Source: Pseudomonadota bacterium
GTDB taxonomy: Bacteria; Pseudomonadota; Alphaproteobacteria; Rhizobiales; Rhizobiaceae
Direction: 5' to 3'
Assembly (NCBI GenBank): GCA_023399465.1
Contig: JAEWPB010000180.1
Coordinates: 1 to 60,246 of the forward strand
DNA: 60,246 bases
The notes below the pieces were generated by a model, which saw nothing but the letters and a program-made list of their open reading frames with translations, searched no databases and was not told where the DNA came from. Both the position numbers and the translations under genes were made by a program. Below, piece by piece: positions 43,196-52,569 of the stretch (position 1 is its first letter; each line of letters starts with the position of its first letter).

Positions 43196-44122
43196 ATGGC
43201 TGAAATCACTGCTGCATTGGTGAAGGAACTGCGCGAAAAGTCCGGCGCAGGCATGATGGACTGCAAGAAGGCTCTGACCGAAAACAACGGTGACATCGAA
43301 GCCGCAATCGACTGGCTGCGCGCCAAGGGCATCGCCAAGGCCGACAAGAAGTCCGGCCGTACCGCAGCCGAAGGCCTGATCGGCATCGCCGGCGCCGGCC
43401 ACAAGGCAGTCGTCGTCGAGCTCAACTCCGAAACCGACTTCGTTGCCCGTAACGATGCCTTCCAGGATCTCGTCCGTGGCGTCGCCAACGTTGCCCTGAC
43501 CACCGACGGCACCGTCGACGCTATCGCTGCTGCGACCTATCCGGCAACCGGCAAGTCGGTCGCCGACACGATCAAGGACGCGATCGCCACCATCGGCGAA
43601 AACATGACCCTGCGTCGCGCCGCCCTTCTCGAAGTCGAGCACGGCGTCGTTGCCACCTACATCCACAACGCTGCCGGCGACGGCATCGGCAAGCTCGGCG
43701 TTCTCGTTGCGCTGAAGTCGGTCGGCGACAAGGAAGTGCTGACCTCGATCGGCCGCCAGGTTGCCATGCACATCGCGGCGACCAACCCGCTGGCGATCCG
43801 CGCCGAGGAAGTCGACGCTGCTGTCGCCGAGCGCGAGCGCAACGTCTTCATCGAGCAGTCGCGCGAATCCGGCAAGCCGGAAAACATCATCGAGAAGATG
43901 GTCGAAGGCCGCATGCGCAAGTTCTTCGAGGAAGTCGCGCTGCTGTCGCAGTCCTTCGTCATCAACCCGGAAATCACCGTCGGCCAGGCCGTCAAGGACG
44001 CTGAAAAGCTCGCTGGCGCTCCGATCGAAGTGACCGGCATGGCCCGTCTCCTGCTCGGCGAAGGCGTCGAGAAGGAAGAATCGGACTTCGCAGCCGAAGT
44101 TGCAGCTGCCGCCAAGGGCTGA
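43196..44122 (+). CDS. tsf: Elongation factor Ts
   Basis: A 308-residue guanine-nucleotide exchange factor for EF-Tu. The N-terminal UBA-like domain (MAEITAALVKELREKSGAGM, then MDCKKALTENNGDIE) and the core with VELNSETDFVARND, where the DFVARN motif contacts EF-Tu, are unmistakable. The start at 43196 matches the family start; the in-frame extension from 43046 does not. It sits 270 bp after rpsB and 203 bp before pyrH, each gap with a hairpin. Confidence 0.97.
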   Translation: MAEITAALVKELREKSGAGMMDCKKALTENNGDIEAAIDWLRAKGIAKADKKSGRTAAEGLIGIAGAGHKAVVVELNSETDFVARNDAFQDLVRGVANVALTTDGTVDAIAAATYPATGKSVADTIKDAIATIGENMTLRRAALLEVEHGVVATYIHNAAGDGIGKLGVLVALKSVGDKEVLTSIGRQVAMHIAATNPLAIRAEEVDAAVAERERNVFIEQSRESGKPENIIEKMVEGRMRKFFEEVALLSQSFVINPEITVGQAVKDAEKLAGAPIEVTGMARLLLGEGVEKEESDFAAEVAAAAKG

Positions 44123-44149
44123 TTGCTTACCCATTCAGGGGAAATCATC

Positions 44150-44175
44150 GGGCATCGCGTGACAACGCGATGCCC
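44150..44175 (+). terminator. Hairpin after tsf
   Basis: A perfect 11-bp stem GGGCATCGCGT/ACGCGATGCCC with a GACA loop lies 27 bp after the tsf stop. The sequence after it (TTCGTG) is only weakly T-rich, so read-through into pyrH is likely. Confidence 0.7.
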
Positions 44176-44325
44176 TTCGTGTATCCGGCAACAAATATAG
44201 AGCCGTGCGCGCCAAAAGGGCATGCTCACGCTGGCTCCCGAAAATTTTGACTTCGCGTTTGCACGTTCCGCCCCCAAGGATGCAGTCGACGTGGCACGCG
44301 CCTGAATACGAGGAAACGAAACGAT

Positions 44326-45048
44326 ATGACACCACAGCCACTCTACAAGCGCGTGCTCCTGAAGGCTTCCGGCGAGGCCCTGATGGGCGGGCAGGGTTTC
44401 GGTATCGACGTTGCGGTGGCGGACCGCATCGCTTCGGATATCGCCGAAGCGCGCAACATGGGCGTGGAGGTCGGCGTGGTGGTCGGCGGCGGTAACATCT
44501 TCCGTGGCGTGGCCGTGGCCTCGAAGGGCGGCGACCGCGTGACCGGCGACCACATGGGCATGCTGGCAACGGTCATCAACGCGCTTGCGCTCGCGACGTC
44601 GCTGCGCAAGCTCGACGTTGAAACGGTGGTGCTTTCCGCCATTGCGATGCCGGAACTCTGCGAAAGCTTCTCGCAGCGTCGCGCCGAGCATCACCTTTCG
44701 CAGGGACGCGTGGTGATCTTTGCCGGTGGTACCGGCAACCCGTTCTTCACCACCGATTCTGCCGCGGCGCTGCGCGCCGCCGAAATGGGTGCGGAAGCGA
44801 TCTTCAAGGGTACGCAGGTCGACGGCATCTATTCCGCCGATCCGAAGAAGGTTCCGGATGCGACCCGCTTCGAACAGTTGACCCACAGCGAGGTGCTGGA
44901 GAAGGGGCTCGCCGTCATGGACGTGGCCGCCGTTGCTCTCGCGCGCGAAAATTCGATTCCGATCATCGTATTCTCCATCCATGAAAAGGGTGGTTTTGCT
45001 GAAATCTTGACGGGCGGTGGCCGTAAGACCATCGTAACCGACAACTGA
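44326..45048 (+). CDS. pyrH: UMP kinase
   Basis: A 240-residue enzyme making UDP from UMP, at the start of pyrimidine nucleotide production. It has the amino-acid-kinase fold: KRVLLKASGEALMGGQGFGI, VVGGGNIFRG, and GTGNPFFTTDSAAALRAAEM. The bacterial enzyme is hexameric and controlled by UTP and GTP. It is followed by frr after 58 bp, the usual order. Confidence 0.97.
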   Translation: MTPQPLYKRVLLKASGEALMGGQGFGIDVAVADRIASDIAEARNMGVEVGVVVGGGNIFRGVAVASKGGDRVTGDHMGMLATVINALALATSLRKLDVETVVLSAIAMPELCESFSQRRAEHHLSQGRVVIFAGGTGNPFFTTDSAAALRAAEMGAEAIFKGTQVDGIYSADPKKVPDATRFEQLTHSEVLEKGLAVMDVAAVALARENSIPIIVFSIHEKGGFAEILTGGGRKTIVTDN

Positions 45049-45106
45049 CACGAGCGGTGCCGGTTCCTCGAACGCCGGTCGCCATGACAGACGGGAGTAA
45101 AGAATT

Positions 45107-45667
45107 ATGAGCGAAGGTATTGACCTGCAGGACCTGAAGCGTCGCATGGAAGGCGCTATCAATGCATTTAAACATGACATCGCGTCGCTGCGCACCGGTC
45201 GCGCTTCGGCCAACGTGCTCGATCCCGTGACGGTGGACGCCTATGGTTCGCGCGTGCCGCTCAACCAGGTTGCCAACATCACCGTGCCGGAGCCGCGCAT
45301 GCTCGGCGTATCGGTCTGGGACAAGCAGATGGTCGGTGCGGTCGATCGCGCCATTCGCGAATCGAACCTCGGCCTGAATCCGATCATCGACGGCCAGAAC
45401 CTGCGCATCCCGCTTCCCGAACTGAACGAGGAGCGCCGCCGTTCGCTGGTCAAGGTTGCCCATGACTATGCCGAGAAGGCAAAGGTTGCCGTGCGTCACG
45501 TTCGCCGCGATGGCATGGACGATCTCAAAAAAGCCGAGAAGGATGGTGATATCGGCAAGGACGATGCCCGCGCCCAGTCGGACAGGGTTCAGAAGATGAC
45601 CGACGACACGATTTCCGAGGTCGACCGCTTGCTTGCGGAGAAGGAAAAGGAAATCATGCAGGTCTGA
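45107..45667 (+). CDS. frr: Ribosome recycling factor
   Basis: A 186-residue protein that splits post-termination ribosomes together with EF-G. The typical ends and core are all present: KRRMEGAINAFKHDIASLRT, GRASANVLDPVTVDAYGSRV (in the tRNA-mimic three-helix bundle), and RIPLPELNEERRRSLVKVAH. A ribosome site GACGGGAG lies upstream of ATG 45107. It is followed closely by uppS. Confidence 0.97.
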   Translation: MSEGIDLQDLKRRMEGAINAFKHDIASLRTGRASANVLDPVTVDAYGSRVPLNQVANITVPEPRMLGVSVWDKQMVGAVDRAIRESNLGLNPIIDGQNLRIPLPELNEERRRSLVKVAHDYAEKAKVAVRHVRRDGMDDLKKAEKDGDIGKDDARAQSDRVQKMTDDTISEVDRLLAEKEKEIMQV

Positions 45668-45714
45668 GTTTGGAACTGGACTTCGTTTTCCCGTCGATTC
45701 TCACCGGACCCCAT

Positions 45715-46461
45715 ATGTCACACAACGCTCTTACTGCAGTACCGGATCATGTTGCCATCATCATGGATGGCAACGGGCGGTGGGCCAATGCGCGCGGATT
45801 GCCGCGTGGCGCCGGCCACCGCAAGGGTATCGAGACGGTGCGTGAAATTGTCCGGTCGGCGGGGGAACTGGGAGTCAAGTATCTCACTCTCTATGCATTT
45901 TCCTCGGAGAACTGGCGGCGCCCCGAAGACGAGATCGCCGATCTCCTCGGCTTGCTGAAGGCCTTCGTGCGTCGCGATCTCGCGGACCTGCACCGCGAGA
46001 ACGTCCGGATCCGGATCATCGGCGATCGCAGCAACCTGCGCGGCGACATCCTTCCTCTGCTTCTCGAGGCGGAGGAAACCACCCGGAACAATACGGCGCT
46101 GACCCTGGTCATCGCCTTCAACTACGGTTCGCGCGACGAAATCGTCCGTGCGGTGAGGCGTCTTGCGACCGAAGTCGCAGAGGGGCGCCTCGACGCTGAT
46201 AGCATCGATTGCGGGCTGATCGACGCCAATCTGGATACCCACGACATTCCTGATCCGGACCTGATCATCCGCACGAGCGGCGAGGAACGGCTGTCGAACT
46301 TCCTGTTGTGGCAGGCAGCCTATTCGGAACTGATGTTCGTTCCGGATTTCTGGCCCGACTTCAATCGGGAACTGTTCATTGGTGCGCTGCAGCGCTATGC
46401 CGCGCGCGACCGCCGTTTTGGCGGTCTCTCCTCCTCAAGCAAGGTAGCGAGTTCAAAATGA
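45715..46461 (+). CDS. uppS: Isoprenyl transferase (undecaprenyl diphosphate synthase)
   Basis: A 248-residue cis-prenyltransferase that makes the C55 lipid carrier for peptidoglycan and LPS. The motifs VAIIMDGNGRWANARGLPR (catalytic Asp), TLYAFSSENWRRP, and RTSGEERLSNFLLWQAAYSE are intact. The ATG at 45715 gives the family-like start; a TTG at 45670, 2 bp after frr, would add 15 residues and cannot be excluded. Its stop overlaps the cdsA start (ATGA). Confidence 0.95.
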   Translation: MSHNALTAVPDHVAIIMDGNGRWANARGLPRGAGHRKGIETVREIVRSAGELGVKYLTLYAFSSENWRRPEDEIADLLGLLKAFVRRDLADLHRENVRIRIIGDRSNLRGDILPLLLEAEETTRNNTALTLVIAFNYGSRDEIVRAVRRLATEVAEGRLDADSIDCGLIDANLDTHDIPDPDLIIRTSGEERLSNFLLWQAAYSELMFVPDFWPDFNRELFIGALQRYAARDRRFGGLSSSSKVASSK

Positions 46462-47294
46462 GTGAGGAACTGAAGCTCCGGATCATGTCCGGGATCGTGC
46501 TTGCGGTGATCGTGCTGGGCGCGACCTGGTATGGCGGCATCGCCTTCCGGCTGTTTGCCGGCCTGATCACGCTTCTCGTCTATTACGAATGGTCGACGAT
46601 CACGAAACTCGCCGACGCGGATTTCCAGGGGAATGCGCTGGGCTGGCTCAGTGCCGTCTTGGTGGCGGCGGCTACGGTTCTGGGCGAGTTCGACTACGCG
46701 ATTTTCCTTCTCCTTGGCTTCACGGCGCTGACGGCGGTTCTGGTTTACTGGCGCAGGAAGGGCAGTTGGTGGTTGCCGGGCGGGATATTCTACGCCGGGC
46801 TTTCCGGCGTTTCGCTGGCGACCATTCGTGGCGACGATGCCGTCGGTCTTGTCGCGATGCTTTTCGTTTTTGCGGTCGTCTGGGCAACCGATATTCTGGC
46901 TTATTTCGTCGGTCGCGCCGTCGGCGGCCCGAAGCTGGCGCCGAAGATCTCGCCCGGCAAGACATGGTCGGGCGCAATCGGCGGAACGGTGTCCGGCATC
47001 GTCGCCGGCAGTGCCGTGGCGCTTCTGTATTTCCCGCAGATCGGTTTCTGGATCGCGGGTATCGCACTGCTTCTGTCTGTCGCCAGCCAGATTGGCGACC
47101 TGTTCGAATCCTTCATCAAGCGTCGCTTTGGCGTGAAGGATTCCAGCCGCCTGATACCGGGTCATGGCGGCGTCATGGATCGGGTTGACGGACTTGTTTT
47201 CGCCTGTTTTGCAGCGTTCCTACTGACCGTTGGACGTGCTGCCTCGGGCGGCGATCCATTGACATCTCTCGGAGGTATCCTGCTCGGCCTCTAA
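46458..47294 (+). CDS. cdsA: Phosphatidate cytidylyltransferase
   Basis: A 278-residue integral membrane enzyme that makes CDP-diacylglycerol from phosphatidate and CTP, the branch point of phospholipid synthesis. About seven helices precede the family signature near the C-terminus (VKDSSRLIPGHGGVMDRVDG). The start overlaps the uppS stop, which rules out the longer frame from 46308 that would run through uppS. It is followed by the site-2 protease gene after 48 bp; dxr, present there in E. coli, is absent. Confidence 0.95.
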   Translation: MSEELKLRIMSGIVLAVIVLGATWYGGIAFRLFAGLITLLVYYEWSTITKLADADFQGNALGWLSAVLVAAATVLGEFDYAIFLLLGFTALTAVLVYWRRKGSWWLPGGIFYAGLSGVSLATIRGDDAVGLVAMLFVFAVVWATDILAYFVGRAVGGPKLAPKISPGKTWSGAIGGTVSGIVAGSAVALLYFPQIGFWIAGIALLLSVASQIGDLFESFIKRRFGVKDSSRLIPGHGGVMDRVDGLVFACFAAFLLTVGRAASGGDPLTSLGGILLGL

Positions 47295-47342
47295 GGGCGG
47301 AGGAGGAACCGGGACCTACAATAGATTGGACTGGTTTAGACC

Positions 47343-48455
47343 ATGAGTTTCCTGATCGGCTACATCCTGCCATTCATCCTGGTGCTGTCCTTGCTCGTTT
47401 TCGTGCATGAGATGGGGCATTATCTGGTGGGGCGCTGGTCCGGCATCAGGATCCTCGCCTTTTCGGTCGGTTTCGGTCCGGAAATTGCCGGGTTCACGGA
47501 CAAGCACGGCACACGCTGGAAACTTTCGGCCATTCCGCTCGGCGGCTATGTACGCTTCTTCGGCGACGGCGATGCCTCGAGCAAGCCCGACGTTGACGGA
47601 CTTGCCGGGATGTCGGCCGAAGAGAAGGCGCGGAGCTTTGCCGGGGCGCGGCTTTGGAAGCGCGCCGCGACGGTGGCCGCCGGCCCGATTGCCAACTTCA
47701 TTCTCGCCATTGCGATCTTTGCGGTGCTGTTCAGCATCTACGGTCGCCAGATCGCCGATCCTGTCGTGGCCGAGGTAAAGCCCGACAGTGCGGCTGCCGA
47801 GGCCGGCGTCCTGCCCGGAGACCTGCTCCTGGCAATCGACGGTTACAAGGTCAAGACCTTTGACGACGTTCGCCGCTATGTCAGCGTGCGTCCCGAGCAG
47901 CCGATCGTCGTGACCGTGGAGCGGAAGGGCGAGCGCCTCGACCTGCCGATGGTGCCGAAGCGCACCGAGTTGACCGACCAGTTCGGCAACAAGCTTGAAG
48001 CGGGGATCATCGGCATCGTCACAAATCAGGATGCCGGCAATTTCCGGATGGTGAGCTATGGTCCGCTCGAGGCAATCGGCGAGGGCGCGCGCCAGAGCTG
48101 GTACATCGTCACCGGCACTTTCGACTATCTCGGCAATCTCGTGACCGGGCACATGAAGGCGGATCAGCTTGGCGGGCCGATTCGCGTGGCCCAGGCTTCG
48201 GGACAAATGGCGACGCTGGGTGTGGCAGCAGTGCTTCAGCTTGCAGCCGTTCTTTCTGTTTCTATTGGACTTCTCAATCTAATGCCGGTGCCGGTACTTG
48301 ATGGCGGCCACCTTATGTTTTATGCCGTTGAAGCAATTCGGGGGAAACCGGTGGGGCCTGCCGCACAGGAGATTGCCTTCCGTATCGGGTTGGCCATGGT
48401 GTTGTCGCTCATGGTATTCGCAACCTGGAATGACATTAGCATGCTGCTCGGGTAA
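47343..48455 (+). CDS. rseP: RIP metalloprotease RseP (site-2 protease)
   Basis: A 370-residue intramembrane zinc protease. The active-site motif HEMGH (residues 22-26) lies in the first helix and the second zinc motif LMPVPVLDGG in a later helix. One PDZ domain (about residues 125-205, VVAEVKPDSAAAEAGVLPGD) sits between; E. coli RseP has two. In alphaproteobacteria homologues (MmpA in Caulobacter) cleave membrane proteins in cell-cycle control and stress. It is next to bamA, as in most Gram-negatives. Confidence 0.94.
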   Translation: MSFLIGYILPFILVLSLLVFVHEMGHYLVGRWSGIRILAFSVGFGPEIAGFTDKHGTRWKLSAIPLGGYVRFFGDGDASSKPDVDGLAGMSAEEKARSFAGARLWKRAATVAAGPIANFILAIAIFAVLFSIYGRQIADPVVAEVKPDSAAAEAGVLPGDLLLAIDGYKVKTFDDVRRYVSVRPEQPIVVTVERKGERLDLPMVPKRTELTDQFGNKLEAGIIGIVTNQDAGNFRMVSYGPLEAIGEGARQSWYIVTGTFDYLGNLVTGHMKADQLGGPIRVAQASGQMATLGVAAVLQLAAVLSVSIGLLNLMPVPVLDGGHLMFYAVEAIRGKPVGPAAQEIAFRIGLAMVLSLMVFATWNDISMLLG

Positions 48456-48651
48456 CGATCGGCACGCCAAGTAAGTTACGGATTGTTTACGATATTCGCA
48501 TTGCGTAGTGGCGATTGGGCCACTCTTGGAATTGAAGTAAACAGAAATTAACCCGATCCCTTGTTTGTGGGGGAAAAGCGGGTAAAACGACACACGTGGC
48601 CGGAGTCGGGGAGCTTCGCTTCGGGACAACGAAAAAAAGGTAAGAAGTGAA

Positions 48652-50994
48652 ATGAAGGCTGGTTCAAAGTTTTTGAACGCGGTATCGGCGGTCGCGCTGT
48701 CTGCTGGTGTTGTTGCTTCGAGTGCTGGTGTTGCTACGCTGTTGAGTGCGACTGCTGCTCAGGCTGCTGTTGTCCAGCGGGTTGATGTGCGCGGTGCCGA
48801 CCGGGTCGGTGCCGATGTCGTGCGTGCAAACATCACGATTGAACCAGGTCGGTCTTTTACGAATGCTGACATCGATGCATCGGTAAAGCGTCTCTATGGA
48901 ACCGGTTACTTCTCCGACGTCCGAATCGGCGTATCCGGCGGCACGCTTGTCGTTACGGTTTCGGAAGCCAACCTGATCAACCAGGTGGTCTTCAACGGCA
49001 ACCGCAAGATCAAGGATGACAAGCTTCAGGCAATCGTCCAGACCCGTTCGAACGGTCCTTACACGGAAGCGCAGATCCAGGGTGATATCCAGACGATCCG
49101 CGAAGCCTACGCGCAGATCGGCCGCAGCGACGTCGAAGTAACGACCCAGGTAGTTCCGGTCGGCAACGGTCGCGTGAACCTTGCGTTCGTCATCAACGAG
49201 GGTGAGCGTACGAAGATCGGCCGGATCAACTTCGTTGGCAACAATGTCTATAGCAATGGCCGTCTGGAGTCCGTTCTCAACACCAAGGAATCGAACTTCC
49301 TGTCGTTCCTGACCCGCAAGGACGTCTACAACGAAGACAAGCTGCGCGTCGACGAGGAAGCTCTGCGCCAGTTCTATTACAACCGCGGCTATGCCGACTT
49401 CCGGGTCGTGTCGACGGACGCGGTGCTGGACGAAGCCAGCAACGAATACACGATCACCATCACCGTCGATGAGGGTCAGCGCTACACGTTCGGCGACGTC
49501 CAGGTCGAATCGACCGTCGAGGGCGTCAATGCGGACGACCTGAAGGTTCTCGTCGAGGCGCGTTCCGGCGAGACCTATCGCGCCAAGGATGTGCAGGACA
49601 CGATGGAAGCGATTTCCAAGCGCGTTGCCGCTGCTGGTTATCCGTTTGCCCGCGTGACTCCTCGCGGCAACCGTAATTTCGAAACCAACACCATCGGCGT
49701 CGACTTCCTCGTCGACCAGGGTGAGCGCGCCTATGTCGAGCGCATCGAGATTCGCGGCAACACTCGTACGCGTGACTTCGTCATTCGTCGCGAATTCGAT
49801 ATGAGCGAAGGCGATGCCTTCAATCAGGAAATGATCGCCAGCGCCAAGCGTCGTCTCGAGGCCCTCGGTTACTTCACCAAGGTCAACATCACGACTGCTC
49901 CGGGCAGCGCGTCCGACCGCGTCGTCGTGATCGTCGACGTCGAGGATCAGCCGACCGGTTCGTTCGGCATCGGTGCCGGTTACTCGACCGGCAACGAGGG
50001 TGGTTTCGTTCTCGAAGCCTCCGTTGAGGAAAAGAACTTCCTCGGTCGCGGCCAGTACATTCGCGTTGCTGCCGGTGGCGGCGCGCACGATGCCCGTACC
50101 TACAGCATCTCGTTCACCGAGCCCTACTTCCTCGGCTATCGTCTGGCGGCAGGCTTCGATATCTTCCGCAACGAGAGCTCGAACGAAGATTTCTACGATT
50201 ACGAGGAAACCGGCTTCTCGCTGCGCGTCACCGCGCCGATCACCGAAGACCTGGGCACGACGTTCCGCTACAACTACAAGCAGATGCGTTACGATGGCAC
50301 CGGCGACTGGAATGTCGATGACAACCTGTCCGAACCATACCGCCAGCTGGTCGAAAACAGCCCGTGGGTTCTGTCGTCGATCTCGCAGACGCTCACCTAC
50401 AACACGCTCGACAGCATGACGCTGGCACGTGAAGGCATCTACGCGACGTTCACGCACGAGTTTGCAGGTCTTGGCGGCGACGCCGACTTCTACAAGCTCT
50501 ATGGTAAGGCGCGTTACTACCACACGCTGTCGGACGACGCCGACATCATCGGCTCGATTTCGGTCGGTGCCGGTTACGTGGTGCCGACGGACGACAGCCT
50601 GATGGTCTTCGACCAGTTCATGATCGGCGGTCGTGAAATCCGCGGCTTCGAGAGCGCCGGTATCGGCCCGCGCATGAACAATGGCGACGCGCTCGGTGGT
50701 ACGACCTACTTCACCGCTTCGGCTGAGGCCAGCTTCCCGATGCCGGGTATCCCGGAAGACATCGGTGTGCGCGGTGCGGTATTTGCCGATGCGGGTACGC
50801 TCTACGGCAACAAGGTCAAGGTTACCTCGGGCACAGTTGACGGTACCAGCGCCTCGCTGCGTGCGTCTCTCGGCGCCAGCGTGATCTGGGCGTCGCCCTT
50901 CGGTCCGCTGCGCTTCGACTACGCTATTCCGGTCGTCAAGGAAGATTTTGACAAGGAACAGCGTTTCCGGTTCGGCATTTCGAACCAATTCTGA
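48652..50994 (+). CDS. bamA: Outer membrane protein assembly factor BamA
   Basis: A 780-residue outer-membrane protein. A signal peptide of about 38 residues (cut after TAAQA) is followed by five POTRA repeats (about residues 40-425), starting VVQRVDVRGADRVGADVVRA, and a 16-strand barrel. The barrel has the conserved VRGF-like GGREIRGFES motif (as IGGREIRGFE), and the last residue is Phe (RFRFGISNQF), the outer-membrane sorting signal. It is the essential core of the BAM machine that inserts beta-barrel proteins. lpxD follows after 50 bp. Confidence 0.97.
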   Translation: MKAGSKFLNAVSAVALSAGVVASSAGVATLLSATAAQAAVVQRVDVRGADRVGADVVRANITIEPGRSFTNADIDASVKRLYGTGYFSDVRIGVSGGTLVVTVSEANLINQVVFNGNRKIKDDKLQAIVQTRSNGPYTEAQIQGDIQTIREAYAQIGRSDVEVTTQVVPVGNGRVNLAFVINEGERTKIGRINFVGNNVYSNGRLESVLNTKESNFLSFLTRKDVYNEDKLRVDEEALRQFYYNRGYADFRVVSTDAVLDEASNEYTITITVDEGQRYTFGDVQVESTVEGVNADDLKVLVEARSGETYRAKDVQDTMEAISKRVAAAGYPFARVTPRGNRNFETNTIGVDFLVDQGERAYVERIEIRGNTRTRDFVIRREFDMSEGDAFNQEMIASAKRRLEALGYFTKVNITTAPGSASDRVVVIVDVEDQPTGSFGIGAGYSTGNEGGFVLEASVEEKNFLGRGQYIRVAAGGGAHDARTYSISFTEPYFLGYRLAAGFDIFRNESSNEDFYDYEETGFSLRVTAPITEDLGTTFRYNYKQMRYDGTGDWNVDDNLSEPYRQLVENSPWVLSSISQTLTYNTLDSMTLAREGIYATFTHEFAGLGGDADFYKLYGKARYYHTLSDDADIIGSISVGAGYVVPTDDSLMVFDQFMIGGREIRGFESAGIGPRMNNGDALGGTTYFTASAEASFPMPGIPEDIGVRGAVFADAGTLYGNKVKVTSGTVDGTSASLRASLGASVIWASPFGPLRFDYAIPVVKEDFDKEQRFRFGISNQF

Positions 50995-51044
50995 TATTGG
51001 CAGTCCAGAACTGCGGACTTTGAACCGTTCTGGAGCTTAGGCTG

Positions 51045-52109
51045 ATGGAATACGATACCTTTTTCCCGCCCCATGAAGGCGTGAGGTTGGAAGACCTTGC
51101 GCTCCGTCTTGGGGCGGAACTCGTTGATGAAAGCGCGGGCGATCGACTGATTCGTTCCGTTGCCCCTGTAGCGCGGGCAAAGGAAGGCGATCTTTGCTAT
51201 GTCCTGACCCGCCGAAACCGTGAAGATCTGGAGACCTGCGAGGCTTCGGCGATCCTGTGCGACAAGGCACTGCAATCGCTCATCCCGCCACGCATTCCCG
51301 TTCTGCTGAGCAAGGCGCCGCATACGGCGTTTGCCATGGCCGGCGCCCTGCTGCATCCGAAGGCCATGCGGCCGTCACCGATCACCTCGACCACTGACGG
51401 CATTTCTCCGGCTGCCTATGTCGATCCGACAGCGCGCCTCGAGGCCAACGTCATCGTGGAACCGATGGCGGTTGTCGGGGCAGGCGCGGAGATCGGCTCG
51501 GGTACCCGCATCGGCGCCGGCGCGACGATCGGCTCGGACGTGAAGATCGGCCGGGATTGCACGATCGCCGCGGGCGCGAGCGTACTCAGCGCTTTCGTCG
51601 GCAATGGCGTGATCATCCATAACGGTGCGCGCATCGGCCAGGATGGCTTCGGCTATGCGCCGGGCCCGCGCGGCATGCTGAAGATCGTGCAGATCGGTCG
51701 CGTCATCATCCAGGACAATGTCGAGATCGGTGCGAACACCACCATCGACCGCGGCACCATGGATGACACGGTGATCGGCGAGGGCACCAAGATCGACAAC
51801 CTCGTCCAGATCGGTCACAACGTGCGGATCGGCCGCCATTGCGGCATCGTCAGCCAGGTCGGCATCGCGGGCAGCGCCCGGATCGGCAATGGCGTGATGA
51901 TCGGCGGCGCTGCAGGCGTCAATGGACATATCACCATCGGCGACGGTGCGCAGATTGCTGCAATGAGCGGTGTCGTTGCCGACGTGCCGCCGGGCGAGCG
52001 TTATGGCGGCGTGCCGGCGCGGCCTTTGAAGGATTTTCTGCGAGAAATGGCGGAAGTAGTGGCCCGGTCGGGCAGCCGTGCAAAGAAAACGGAGGGCAAA
52101 AATGACTGA
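51045..52109 (+). CDS. lpxD: UDP-3-O-acylglucosamine N-acyltransferase
   Basis: A 354-residue enzyme, third step of lipid A synthesis. An N-terminal uridine-binding domain (residues 1-110) precedes a long left-handed beta-helix of hexapeptide repeats (IGSGTRIGAGATIGSDVKIG and onward). The catalytic His is in QIGHNVRIGRHCG. The C-terminal helical extension is typical. It overlaps the fabZ start by 8 bp. Confidence 0.95.
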   Translation: MEYDTFFPPHEGVRLEDLALRLGAELVDESAGDRLIRSVAPVARAKEGDLCYVLTRRNREDLETCEASAILCDKALQSLIPPRIPVLLSKAPHTAFAMAGALLHPKAMRPSPITSTTDGISPAAYVDPTARLEANVIVEPMAVVGAGAEIGSGTRIGAGATIGSDVKIGRDCTIAAGASVLSAFVGNGVIIHNGARIGQDGFGYAPGPRGMLKIVQIGRVIIQDNVEIGANTTIDRGTMDDTVIGEGTKIDNLVQIGHNVRIGRHCGIVSQVGIAGSARIGNGVMIGGAAGVNGHITIGDGAQIAAMSGVVADVPPGERYGGVPARPLKDFLREMAEVVARSGSRAKKTEGKND

Positions 52110-52569
52110 TGAAAACAAGACGGAACTCGGCTCGGCGGATATCCTCGAGATCATGAAGCTTCTGCCGCATCGTTATCCGTTCCTGTTGGTCGACAAGATC
52201 ATCAAGATCGACGGCGACAATTCGGCGATCGGCATCAAGAACGTCACTGCCAACGAGCCGCATTTCACCGGTCATTTTCCCGAGTCCCCGATCATGCCGG
52301 GCGTGCTGCTGGTCGAGGGCATGGCCCAGACGGCCGGCGCGATTTGCGCCCGCAAGGATGGTCAGACCGGCAATCTGGTCTACTTCATGACAATAGACAA
52401 TGCGCGTTTCCGCAAGCCGGTCGTTCCAGGCGACCGAGTCGAGTTTCATGTGCAGAAGCAGAAGCAACGCGGTAATATCTGGAAGTTCCATTGCGACGCA
52501 CGGGTTGACGGCGCCCTGGTTGCCGAAGCCGACATCGGCGCAATGATCGTACGCAAGGACGAAGCATGA
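52102..52569 (+). CDS. fabZ: 3-hydroxyacyl-ACP dehydratase FabZ
   Basis: A 155-residue hot-dog-fold enzyme that removes water from 3-hydroxyacyl-ACP in fatty-acid elongation. The catalytic His is in LLPHRYPFLLVDKI and the catalytic Glu in GHFPESPIMPGVLLVEGMAQ. The ATG at 52102 follows GGAGGG and lies inside lpxD's last codons; an in-frame start at 52078 is less likely. It competes with LpxA for 3-hydroxymyristoyl-ACP, the reason these genes are grouped. Confidence 0.95.
   Translation: MTDENKTELGSADILEIMKLLPHRYPFLLVDKIIKIDGDNSAIGIKNVTANEPHFTGHFPESPIMPGVLLVEGMAQTAGAICARKDGQTGNLVYFMTIDNARFRKPVVPGDRVEFHVQKQKQRGNIWKFHCDARVDGALVAEADIGAMIVRKDEA

Noticed and set aside
48664..50988. A 774-codon - strand open frame opposite bamA
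   Set aside because: Antisense shadow of BamA; no family resemblance and no start site.
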